This document shows positions 32,238 to 39,112 of a stretch of DNA of 64,000 nt, piece by piece (position 1 is the stretch's first letter; each line of letters opens with the position of its first letter). The stretch is from NCBI RefSeq assembly GCF_007989805.1, contig NZ_BJUB01000012.1:62001-126000 (forward strand), read 5' to 3'. Under the pieces are notes generated by a model, which made no database searches, had not been told where the DNA came from, and saw only the letters and a list, made by a program, of their open reading frames with translations. The position numbers and the translations under genes are program-made. This DNA is from Cellulomonas xylanilytica (lineage in GTDB: Bacteria; Actinomycetota; Actinomycetes; Actinomycetales; Cellulomonadaceae).

Positions 32238-34418
32238 ATGCCTGCGGAACATGACCGGACGACGCTCGAGAGGGCCCGCGAGCGGGTGGCCGTGCAGGGC
32301 GCGCCCGCCGTGCGCACCGTGGCCGTCGCACCGGTGGCCGTCCACGGCCTCGCGACGGGCGTCCAGCGCCGGTCCACCGGCGACGACCCGCTGGGCGGCA
32401 CCACCGTCGCGCCCGAGATCGGCACCGCCCTGCGCCGCCGCCAGGGCGGTGGCCGGCCCCTGGAGGCCGAGCACGCCGACCGCATGGGCGCCGCGATGGG
32501 GGTCGACTTCAGCGGGGTGCGGATCCACGACGACAGCGAGGCCGACACGATCGCGCGCTCCGTGCAGGCCACCGCGTTCACCGCGGGGTCGGACGTCTAC
32601 TTCACGCGCGGCACCTACACGCCGGGGACCTCCGGCGGCGACCACCTGCTGGCGCACGAGCTGGCCCACGTCGCCCAGGGCGGCGCCCCCACCGCCTCCG
32701 CGCAGGGACCCGTCATCGGCAGCGCGAACGACCCCGCCGAGGCCGCCGCCGACTCCCTGGCCGACAGCGCCGTGCGCCGGCTGCAGCGGCAGACCGCGCG
32801 CGTGTCCGCCGCGAGCGCGCCCGCTGCCGCCGAGGCACCCGGAGAGGCGCTCGCCCCGCTGCGCCGGCAGGCCGAGCAGGCCGGCACCGTGCGCCGGTGG
32901 AACCCGTTCAAGGCGCTGTTCGGCGGCAAGAAGAAGAAGCTCTCGACCACGACGCCCGTCCCGTCGCCCGTCACGACCCCGGTCGTGCCGCAGGTCGCGG
33001 TGCCGCAGGTCGCGGTCCCGCAGGTCGCGGTCCCGCAGGTGGTGGTCCCGCCCACCAAGCCGGCGAAGCCACCGCGGAGCCCCAAGCCGCTGCCGAAGGT
33101 CCCCGTCCCGCAGGTCGCCGACGCGTCCAGCACGACCACGCCGGTCACGACGCCCGAGCCCGTGTCGCCGACGTCGGCGGTCGCGGACCCGGTCGTCGCC
33201 ACGGTCGCGGACCCGGTCGTCGCTACGGTCGCGGACCCGGTCGTCGCCACGGTCGCGGACCCGGTCGTGGAGACCGTCGCCGACCCCGTCGCAACAGCCG
33301 TCGTCGACCCCGCCGCGACAACCGTCGTCGACCCCGTGGCCGACCCCGTCGCAACGACCGTCGCCGACCCCTCGGTGGTCCCGACGGACGCCACGGCGTC
33401 CACGGCCCTGGTCGCACCCACGGCGACCGTGCCCGTCGTGGCCACCCCCGAGGTCGTCACGCCGCCGGCGCAGAAGCCGGCGAAGGAACGCTTCGAGGCG
33501 GCCTGCGACCCCCAGACGGCACCGGCGGACAAGGGCGTCGCGAGGACCCGGATGGACGCCCTGCGCGTGATCATCAACGGGTTCAGCGGTGCGGAGAAGA
33601 AGGCGATCTCGACCGACCCGGACGCCATGGCCAAGGGTCGCGCGCACCTGGGCGACCTGTACTACATGTCGCTGCTGGCCGCGGTCGACACGAACGTCAT
33701 GAAGACGGACGACGTCGACGCGACGAAGAAGACGAAGCACCACCTGACGGGCGCCGAGGCGGACGAGTTCATCAAGACGAACATCGAGGACTACCCGCAC
33801 CTCAAGCCGTTCATCGAGGCGGCGGTGGGCGCGGGGAAGAAGGGCGAGGGCTACGTCGCCAGCATCTCGCCCGAGGACTGGGCGATCGTGTACGGGGTGG
33901 AGTTCCCGCACGACTCGCAGGAGGAGCAGGAAGACACCAACGCCTACGCGTCGACCAAGAACGCGGACGGCCCGGCGATCCTGCACGCCGATCGCGGGAC
34001 CCCCAGCACGGCGATCCACGAGAGCATGCACCGGTACGCACCGGACGACGTGCTGGACACGTTCGGCTTCGACCTCAACGAGGGGATCACCGAGTACTTC
34101 ACGCGCATCCTGACCAACCAGAAGGCGCAGCCCGCCAAGGACGGCGGCCCCGAGCGGACCAACTACCCCGGCCAGGTGGCGTTCGTCCGCGAGATGGTCC
34201 GGATCCTCGGCGCCACCAAGGTCGAGCAGGAGACCGTGCTGGCGCAGATCTACTTCGAGGGCAAGCTCGCCCTGTTCAAGACGAAGTTCAAGGAAGCGCA
34301 CGCGGCCAAGACCAGCACGCTCACCGAGGCCGAGCTGGACGACGCCTGGTCGTCGTTCAAGGGCTTCGTCGAGAATGGCGACTGGTCGGACGCCAGGACG
34401 AAGCTGCCCGCCCCGTGA
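32238..34418 (+). CDS. DUF4157 (eCIS core) protein with C-terminal gluzincin-like protease domain
   Basis: The 726-aa protein has four parts. Residues about 70-148 are a DUF4157 domain: GVRIHDDSEAD, TAFTAGSDVYF and AHELAHVAQGG with zinc motif H140-E-L-A-H144. A polybasic patch (KKKK, 231-234) follows. The linker has tandem PQVAV repeats (about 251-270) and VADPVVAT repeats (about 315-350). The C-terminal domain (about 412-726) carries a second zinc motif HESMH (594-598) and NEGITEY (614-620), where E615 would be the third ligand, as in gluzincins. GGAAGGAGG precedes the ATG. There is no signal peptide, fitting non-classical cargo. Function is inferred. Confidence 0.82.
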   Translation: MPAEHDRTTLERARERVAVQGAPAVRTVAVAPVAVHGLATGVQRRSTGDDPLGGTTVAPEIGTALRRRQGGGRPLEAEHADRMGAAMGVDFSGVRIHDDSEADTIARSVQATAFTAGSDVYFTRGTYTPGTSGGDHLLAHELAHVAQGGAPTASAQGPVIGSANDPAEAAADSLADSAVRRLQRQTARVSAASAPAAAEAPGEALAPLRRQAEQAGTVRRWNPFKALFGGKKKKLSTTTPVPSPVTTPVVPQVAVPQVAVPQVAVPQVVVPPTKPAKPPRSPKPLPKVPVPQVADASSTTTPVTTPEPVSPTSAVADPVVATVADPVVATVADPVVATVADPVVETVADPVATAVVDPAATTVVDPVADPVATTVADPSVVPTDATASTALVAPTATVPVVATPEVVTPPAQKPAKERFEAACDPQTAPADKGVARTRMDALRVIINGFSGAEKKAISTDPDAMAKGRAHLGDLYYMSLLAAVDTNVMKTDDVDATKKTKHHLTGAEADEFIKTNIEDYPHLKPFIEAAVGAGKKGEGYVASISPEDWAIVYGVEFPHDSQEEQEDTNAYASTKNADGPAILHADRGTPSTAIHESMHRYAPDDVLDTFGFDLNEGITEYFTRILTNQKAQPAKDGGPERTNYPGQVAFVREMVRILGATKVEQETVLAQIYFEGKLALFKTKFKEAHAAKTSTLTEAELDDAWSSFKGFVENGDWSDARTKLPAP
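32989..33048 (+). repeat. 15-bp tandem repeat, about four copies
   Basis: Four consecutive units of CCGCAGGTCGCGGTC-like sequence encode PQVAV repeats in the linker of the DUF4157 protein. The last unit is diverged to give PQVVV. Confidence 0.8.
33179..33290 (+). repeat. 24-bp tandem repeat, about four copies
   Basis: Units of GTCGCGGACCCGGTCGTCGC-type sequence repeat every 24 bases and encode VADPVVAT. Decayed copies (VADPVATA, VVDPAATT) continue to about 33377, suggesting repeat expansion followed by divergence. Confidence 0.8.
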
Positions 34419-34440
34419 CGCCGACCACCGAGGAGACCCC

Positions 34441-34794
34441 ATGACCGGCATCGCCGAGAAGCGCCGTCGCATCCTGACGCTCCTGCGACTGACCGACGAC
34501 CACGCCGTCCGGGACACGGACGCGGTGCCGACGGCGGAGGACGTCGGGGCGGCCGACGCCCTGGGTCTCGACTGGCCCGACGGGCAGGCGCACGTCTCGG
34601 TGTACCTGTTCCCCGGCTACGACGAGGCCGCTGCGGCGCAGGAGCGGCTGCAGGGCTACGGCGCGCAGACGGACCTGTTCGTCGAGACGGCGGTCAACGG
34701 CGGTCTGCTGCTGTGGGCCGTGGCGCCCCGCGACGACGAGGCGGACCGGGCACGGATCGACGGCCTCGCCGGCACGTTCTCGGGCCGGGAGTGA
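34441..34794 (+). CDS. Small hypothetical protein (117 aa) of the AAA/DUF4157 module
   Basis: Function not recognised. The protein is acidic and soluble, with a helical N-terminus (IAEKRRRILTLLRLTDDH), a GLDWPDGQAHVSVYLFPGYDEAAAAQ segment (shown in part) and an alternating strand pattern near LLLWAVAPRDDE. GAGGAG lies 6 bases before ATG 34441, and the gene begins 22 bases after the DUF4157 protein, so it is almost certainly cotranscribed. Position and acidity would fit an immunity or chaperone protein, but that is only inference. Confidence 0.72.
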   Translation: MTGIAEKRRRILTLLRLTDDHAVRDTDAVPTAEDVGAADALGLDWPDGQAHVSVYLFPGYDEAAAAQERLQGYGAQTDLFVETAVNGGLLLWAVAPRDDEADRARIDGLAGTFSGRE

Positions 34795-34821
34795 CACCGG
34801 CCGCCTCGCGTGCACGGCAGC

Positions 34822-34847
34822 CCGCGCCGCCCGAATGGACGGCGCGG
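34822..34847. terminator. Hairpin between the DUF4157 module and the ABC exporter
   Basis: CCGCGCCG (34822-34829) pairs with CGGCGCGG (34840-34847) around a 10-base loop, between convergent genes. No T-run follows. Confidence 0.55.
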
Positions 34848-34859
34848 CCCCGTGGACGG

Positions 34860-35642
34860 TCAGCGGGTGCGCCGGAACAGCCCCGCGGCGACCAGCCGTG
34901 CCACCACGAAGATCCCGAGGCACCAGGTGACGGCCGCGACCCACGAGTCGCCCGCCGGGACACCCAGCAGCAGACCTCGGAGCGTGTCCGTCACCGGGGT
35001 GATGGGGTTGTAGGTGGCGAGCGTCTCCAGCACGGAGGGCATGGACTCCGGCGGCACGAACGCGCTGGACACGTAGGGCAGGAACAGGATGGCGAAGGTG
35101 AAGCCGCTCGCTGCCTCGGGCCCGGACGCGACGATCCCGATGGCCACGGCCACCCAGGTCAGCGCCAGGACGAACAGCGCGATCAGCCCGATGGCGCCGA
35201 GCCACTGCACCGGTGAGGCAGCCGCGTCGAACCCGATGAGGATCGCGACGGCGAACACCAGCACGGTGGAGACCGCGTTGCGGGCCATGCTTGCCACGAC
35301 GTGCCCGGTGAGGACCCCGGTCGGGCGGATGGGCAGGGACCTGAACCGGTCGATGATGCCGCCGGTCATGTCGCTGGCCACGTCGACGGCGGTCGTGGCG
35401 GACCCGTAGCCGGCGGTCAGCAGGACGATCCCCGGGACCACCCAGTTCACGTAGTCGCCCCCGGTCTGGATGGCGCCGCCGAAGACGTAGACGAAGAGCA
35501 GGAGCAGCACGACCGGCAGGATCACCGCCATGAGGACGGTGTCCAGCTGCCGCAGCGAGCGGCGCAGGCACCGGTCGATCAGGGCGGTGGTGTCGTGGGC
35601 GGTCCAGCCGAGGGCCGGGGGTGCAGCGGTCAGCGTGGTCAT
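34860..35642 (-). CDS. ABC-2 type transporter permease (drug exporter)
   Basis: A 260-aa permease with six predicted helices and the ABC-2 signature around SGFTFAILFLPYVSSAFVPP, followed by NPITPVTDTLRGLLLG, as in DrrB-type daunorubicin-resistance permeases. The ATG overlaps the stop of the ATPase gene (TGATG), so the two subunits are translated together. Substrate unknown, but DrrAB-like systems export hydrophobic drugs. Confidence 0.9.
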   Translation of the reverse strand: MTTLTAAPPALGWTAHDTTALIDRCLRRSLRQLDTVLMAVILPVVLLLLFVYVFGGAIQTGGDYVNWVVPGIVLLTAGYGSATTAVDVASDMTGGIIDRFRSLPIRPTGVLTGHVVASMARNAVSTVLVFAVAILIGFDAAASPVQWLGAIGLIALFVLALTWVAVAIGIVASGPEAASGFTFAILFLPYVSSAFVPPESMPSVLETLATYNPITPVTDTLRGLLLGVPAGDSWVAAVTWCLGIFVVARLVAAGLFRRTR

Positions 35643-36547
35643 CAGGACTCCCGGGCGGTGACGAGTTCGGGGGCGGGCTCGGTCGGCCGGCCCGTGAGGG
35701 TGAGGAAGACGTCGTCGAGCGTGGGGGAGCGGACCTCCCAGGTGTCGACGTCGACGCCCCGGCGCTCGACGTCCGCGAGGATCCGCCGGACGTCCGGCAC
35801 CGAGCCGTCGGTGGTGATGCGCTCGTCGGTGCCGTCCTTGAGGCGCAGCTCGACGTGGGCGGAGCCGACCGCTCCCTTGAGCTCGCGGGCCGTGCCATCC
35901 GCGATGACCCGTCCGTGGTCGATCACCGCGATGCGGTCGGCCAGCTGGTCGGCCTCCTCGAGGTACTGCGTGGTGAGCAGCACGGTGGTCCCGGCCGCGA
36001 CGACCGACCGGATCACGTCCCACAGGTCGTTGCGGCTGCGGGGGTCGAGCCCCGTCGTCGGCTCGTCGAGGAACACCACCTGCGGCCGGGACAGCAACCC
36101 CACGGCGAGGTCGAGCCGGCGCCGCATGCCACCGGAGTAGGTCTTCACCACGCGCCGGCCCGCGTCGGTGAGGTCGAAGAGCTCGAGCAGCTCGGCGCTG
36201 CGCGAGCGGACCTCGGCACGCCCCAGGTGCGCCAGGCGCGCCATGAGGTGCAGGTTCTCGACACCCGTGAGCAGGTCGTCGACGGCCGCGAACTGGCCGG
36301 TGAGGCTGATCGCGGCGCGCACCTCGGCGGGCTGCCGGACGACGTCCTTGCCGGCGACGTGCGCGGTGCCACCGTCCGGACGCAGGAGCGTCGAGAGGAT
36401 GCGCACGGTCGTGGTCTTGCCGGCGCCGTTGGGACCGAGCAGTGCGAGCACCTCGCCGGAGCCGACCTCCAGGTCGACGCCGTCGAGCACGGTCAGGTCG
36501 CCGTAGGACTTGCGCAGCCCCCGGGCGACCACGACGGGTGCAGTCAT
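35642..36547 (-). CDS. ABC transporter ATP-binding protein (DrrA-like)
   Basis: The 301-aa ATPase has Walker A GPNGAGKTT (about residues 38-46), signature YSGGMRRRLDLAVGL, Walker B VVFLDEPTTGLD and switch TQYLEEADQLADR, the pattern of the daunorubicin-resistance DrrA subfamily. A C-terminal domain of about 80 residues follows (SPTLDDVFLTLTG). ATG 36547 is preceded by AAGGAG. The gene is divergent from the TetR gene across two operator-like sites, so it is probably repressed by it. Confidence 0.92.
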   Translation of the reverse strand: MTAPVVVARGLRKSYGDLTVLDGVDLEVGSGEVLALLGPNGAGKTTTVRILSTLLRPDGGTAHVAGKDVVRQPAEVRAAISLTGQFAAVDDLLTGVENLHLMARLAHLGRAEVRSRSAELLELFDLTDAGRRVVKTYSGGMRRRLDLAVGLLSRPQVVFLDEPTTGLDPRSRNDLWDVIRSVVAAGTTVLLTTQYLEEADQLADRIAVIDHGRVIADGTARELKGAVGSAHVELRLKDGTDERITTDGSVPDVRRILADVERRGVDVDTWEVRSPTLDDVFLTLTGRPTEPAPELVTARES

Positions 36548-36561
36548 CAGGATCTCCTTCT

Positions 36562-36598
36562 GTGTATGGCGTAAACTGTGTGTGTACTTCATACACAC
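36562..36598. promoter_or_regulatory. Two tandem TetR-type operator sites
   Basis: Two 15-base sites share the pattern GTGTA-N5-TAMAC: 36562-36576 (right half TAAAC) and 36582-36596 (right half TACAC, perfect arms). Their centres are 20 bases apart, about two helical turns. The second extends to a 7-bp-arm palindrome at 36580-36598. They sit between the ABC exporter and TetR genes; TATAGG at 36600-36605 may be the TetR -10 box. Confidence 0.65.
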
Positions 36599-36626
36599 TT
36601 ATAGGATCACGGGTCAAGGAGGTGCC

Positions 36627-37886
36627 GTGGACGACGACGAGGCACGAGCAGCCGCACGGGAGGCCGAGGAGGCCCGCCGCGAGGCCGAGCTCCTGCGACG
36701 GGACCGGGAGAAGGCCGAGCGCGCCGAGGCCAAGGAGGCGGAGCGTCTCCGCCGCGACCTCGAGAAGGCCGACCGGGAGGCGCAGAAGGAGATCGAGCGC
36801 CGTGAGCGCGACCGGCTGAGGGCCGAGCAGGACGCGGTCAAGGAGGCCGAGCGCCGCGAGCGCGACCGGCTCAAGGCCGAGCAGGACGCGGTCAAGCAGG
36901 CCGAGCAGCGCCAGCGCGACCGGCTCCGCGCCGAGCAGGACGCCGTCAAGCAGGCCGAGCAGCGGCGCAGGGACGAGGAACGCGCCGCTCAGCAGGCCGT
37001 CCGCGACGCCGCCCGCCAGCTCCGCGAGGCCGAGAAGGCGCAGCGCGCGGCGGCACTCGCGCAGCAGCAGGCCGCCCGTGAGGCCGAGAAGGCTCGTCGG
37101 CACGCCATCCGCGTGGCGGGCTCGGACAGCGTCCCCGCGGACCTGCCACCGGGCATCGCGGTGCTGTGGCGCACGCCCAGCCCCGGCCGCCCCGGACCTC
37201 GGCCCGGTCTCACGCTGGAGCAGATCGCCGACGCCGGCATCGCGCTCGCGGACGCCGAGGGGATCGACGGCGTCTCGATGGCCCGGCTCGCCGAGTCGCT
37301 CGGCTTCACGACGATGTCCCTGTACCGCTACGTCTCGTCCAAGGACGAGGTGCTGAGCCTCATGTCGGACCGCGCGGCCGGCCGGCCTCCCGTCGTCGGA
37401 CCCGAGGTCGGCGGCTGGCGCGAGCGGCTCGAGCTCGTGCTCGCGGTCCAGCAGCCGATCCTGTCCGCGCACCCCTGGCTGGCGCGCGCGTCCGAGGTGC
37501 TGCACGCCGTGGGGCCGGGTCGGCTCGCGTGGATGGAGGCCATGCTCTCCGCGCTCGACGGCACCCCGCTGTCCGAGCACCAGAAGGTGGGCGCGATCGG
37601 GCTGCTCGCCTCGCACACGCTGGACCGGCTGCGGGTCGAGGAGGAGCTGAGCGGCGCCGGCCGGACCGCGGCCGTCGGCACCACCGCGGCGGGTGCGCCC
37701 GCACCCGACCTGGGTGCGCTCATCGCGATGCTCGCGTCGGAGGAGGAGCACCCGGCCCTGCGGCGGGCCGCCGCGGAGGGGGCGTTCTCGTTCCCCGACG
37801 ACGCCGGTTCCGACGAGGGGGAGCTCGACTTCGGGACGGTGCTCATCCTCGACGGGATCGAGCGGCTCATCGCGCTCGCCTCCTGA
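36627..37886 (+). CDS. TetR-family regulator with long N-terminal coiled coil
   Basis: A 419-aa protein, about twice the usual TetR length. Residues about 5-160 form a highly charged coiled coil with four 18-residue repeats at 57-128 (first unit ERRERDRLRAEQDAVKEA). The TetR helix-turn-helix lies at about 195-240 (GVSMARLAESLGFTTMSLYRYV), followed by a ligand-binding region resembling TetR_C (class A tetracycline repressor type). GGAGG precedes GTG 36627. It is divergent from the DrrAB-like exporter and likely its repressor. The role of the coiled coil is unknown. Confidence 0.87.
   Translation: MDDDEARAAAREAEEARREAELLRRDREKAERAEAKEAERLRRDLEKADREAQKEIERRERDRLRAEQDAVKEAERRERDRLKAEQDAVKQAEQRQRDRLRAEQDAVKQAEQRRRDEERAAQQAVRDAARQLREAEKAQRAAALAQQQAAREAEKARRHAIRVAGSDSVPADLPPGIAVLWRTPSPGRPGPRPGLTLEQIADAGIALADAEGIDGVSMARLAESLGFTTMSLYRYVSSKDEVLSLMSDRAAGRPPVVGPEVGGWRERLELVLAVQQPILSAHPWLARASEVLHAVGPGRLAWMEAMLSALDGTPLSEHQKVGAIGLLASHTLDRLRVEEELSGAGRTAAVGTTAAGAPAPDLGALIAMLASEEEHPALRRAAAEGAFSFPDDAGSDEGELDFGTVLILDGIERLIALAS
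36795..37010 (+). repeat. 54-bp tandem repeat (four copies) in the TetR coiled coil
   Basis: Four consecutive 54-base units encode the 18-aa repeats at residues 57-74, 75-92, 93-110 and 111-128. Units 1-3 are nearly identical; unit 4 is diverged. Confidence 0.75.
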
Positions 37887-37943
37887 GCCGCCCACAGCCC
37901 ACGCGTGTCCACACCCGCCGATCCCCGTGTCGGCACCCCGCGG

Positions 37944-37955
37944 CAGACTCGGCGC
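37944..37955 (+). promoter_or_regulatory. Leaderless promoter of tag
   Basis: CAGACT (37944-37949) followed by 6 bases and ATG 37956. The NUDIX gene at 44670 has the identical box and spacing. Confidence 0.5.
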
Positions 37956-38570
37956 ATGACCTCGCCCGACGTCCCCCGCCCCGGCCGCTGCTTCGGCGAC
38001 GGCAACCCCGTCTACGAGCAGTACCACGACGAGGAGTGGGGCCGCCCCGTGCACGGGGAGCACGCGCTGTTCGAGCGGTTCGCGCTCGAGGCGTTCCAGT
38101 CCGGGCTCGCCTGGATCACCATCCTGCGCAAGCGGCCCGCGTTCCGGGCGGCGTTCGCGGACTTCGACCCCGAGGTCGTGGCCGCGTTCGGCGACGACGA
38201 CGTCGCCCGGCTGCTCGATGACGCGGGCATCGTGCGGAACCGCGCCAAGATCGAGGCGACGATCGCCAACGGCCGCGCGCTGCGAGACCTGCACGCGTCG
38301 GGCCGCACGCTCGACCAGGTGCTCTGGTCGCACGCTCCTGCCCGGTCGGAGCACGTACGCCCGGTCTCCTGGGCGGACGTGCCCGCGCAGACGCCGGAGA
38401 GCCGCGCACTGGCCAAGGAGCTCAAGCTGCTGGGCTTCCGGTTCGTCGGACCCGTCACCGCGTACGCCGCGATGCAGGCCTGCGGCGTCGTCGACGACCA
38501 CCTGGCGACGTGCCCGGTGGTGACCGGGGGAGTCGCGGACGGATCGGTCGGCGTTACTCCCGCCGGGTGA
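37956..38570 (+). CDS. tag: DNA-3-methyladenine glycosylase I
   Basis: A 204-aa base-excision glycosylase. RCFGDGNPVYEQYHDEEWG near the N-terminus carries the Cys and His zinc ligands, FERFALEAFQSGLAWITILRKR holds the catalytic-pocket glutamate, and DDHLATC supplies the C-terminal His/Cys zinc pair. It removes 3-methyladenine from alkylated DNA. ATG 37956 was chosen over upstream codons because a CAGACT box sits 6 bases before it. Confidence 0.94.
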   Translation: MTSPDVPRPGRCFGDGNPVYEQYHDEEWGRPVHGEHALFERFALEAFQSGLAWITILRKRPAFRAAFADFDPEVVAAFGDDDVARLLDDAGIVRNRAKIEATIANGRALRDLHASGRTLDQVLWSHAPARSEHVRPVSWADVPAQTPESRALAKELKLLGFRFVGPVTAYAAMQACGVVDDHLATCPVVTGGVADGSVGVTPAG

Positions 38571-38610
38571 TGCTCACGCCGGGGTCTCGGCAGCGTGCGG
38601 TGTGCGGGAC

Positions 38611-38623
38611 TACAGTGCCCGGC
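38611..38623 (+). promoter_or_regulatory. Leaderless promoter of the 71-aa gene
   Basis: TACAGT (38611-38616) followed by 7 bases and ATG 38624. Confidence 0.55.
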
Positions 38624-38839
38624 ATGACGGACACGCCCGACCCCGACGTTCGGCGTGATGCCGCGCGCGTGGCGGCCGAGGCTCTGGCGGACAACGTCGC
38701 CCCCGATGCCGAGATCCTCGAGGCGGTGCAGCACGGTCTGCTGTCCGTCCCGGCCGGCTCACCGAACTCCTGGTTCGACGTCCCGTCGCAGCGCAGCCGC
38801 ATGCACACGAGCACGCTCTCGCCCCGACGCCCGCACTGA
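38624..38839 (+). CDS. Small hypothetical protein (71 aa)
   Basis: Function not recognised. An N-terminal helix (DPDVRRDAARVAAEALADNV) is followed by ILEAVQHGLLSVPAGSPNSW and a basic tail ending RRPH. There is no signal peptide or metal motif. The TACAGT box at exact leaderless spacing supports expression. Between its stop and the metF promoter at 38963 nothing further was seen. Confidence 0.6.
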   Translation: MTDTPDPDVRRDAARVAAEALADNVAPDAEILEAVQHGLLSVPAGSPNSWFDVPSQRSRMHTSTLSPRRPH

Positions 38840-38962
38840 CCCCGCGGACGCGCCCGCCGTCGCGGGCCACGTCGCTCCGCGCTGCCCGCCGTCGAGCCAT
38901 CTGACGGCAGGGTGACCGAGCCGTCACACCGCGGACGCTCACATCTCATCTGTCGAGCATCG

Positions 38963-38992
38963 TTGCCCAGCATGTGATCTGCGGTCTAGCAT
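38963..38992 (+). promoter_or_regulatory. metF: Promoter of the metF-metE leader
   Basis: TTGCCC (38963-38968) and TAGCAT (38987-38992) with an 18-base spacer lie just before the S-box aptamer. The transcript would start at about 38999. Confidence 0.5.
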
Positions 38993-39000
38993 CACGCCTA

Positions 39001-39090
39001 CCATCCAGAGCGGCCGAGAGACCTGGCTCGACGACGCCGCAGCAACCCCCCTCCTCGCGAGGGTGTGGGTGCTTCCGCCAGGGACGATGG
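39001..39090 (+). ncRNA. SAM riboswitch (S-box family, SAM-I/IV type)
   Basis: The stretch contains the S-box core in order: CAGAGCGGCCGAGAGACC, CTGGC, the pseudoknot loop segment and GCCGCAGCAACC, then a G+C-rich P3-like stem and GGTGCTTCC. P1 forms between CCATC (39001-39005) and GATGG (39086-39090). It precedes methionine genes, so SAM binding should switch them off. P1 closes one base before GTG 39092, suggesting control at translation initiation. Subclass (SAM-I or SAM-IV) was not settled. Confidence 0.9.
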
Positions 39091-39112
39091 AGTGAGCAAT
39101 GTCCCGCAGGCC

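Noticed and set aside
33179-33377. Possible CRISPR-like repeats
   Set aside because: The 24-bp units are contiguous, without spacers, and encode a VADPVVAT protein repeat in a supported reading frame.
30263-34794. A complete extracellular contractile injection system
   Set aside because: Only ATPase and DUF4157-type genes are present. No sheath, tube, spike, baseplate or tape-measure gene was seen anywhere in the 64 kb.
38840-38962. Possible small gene or hairpin between the 71-aa gene and the metF promoter
   Set aside because: Only a 5-bp GTGAC/GTCAC dyad and no ORF with a start signal were seen.
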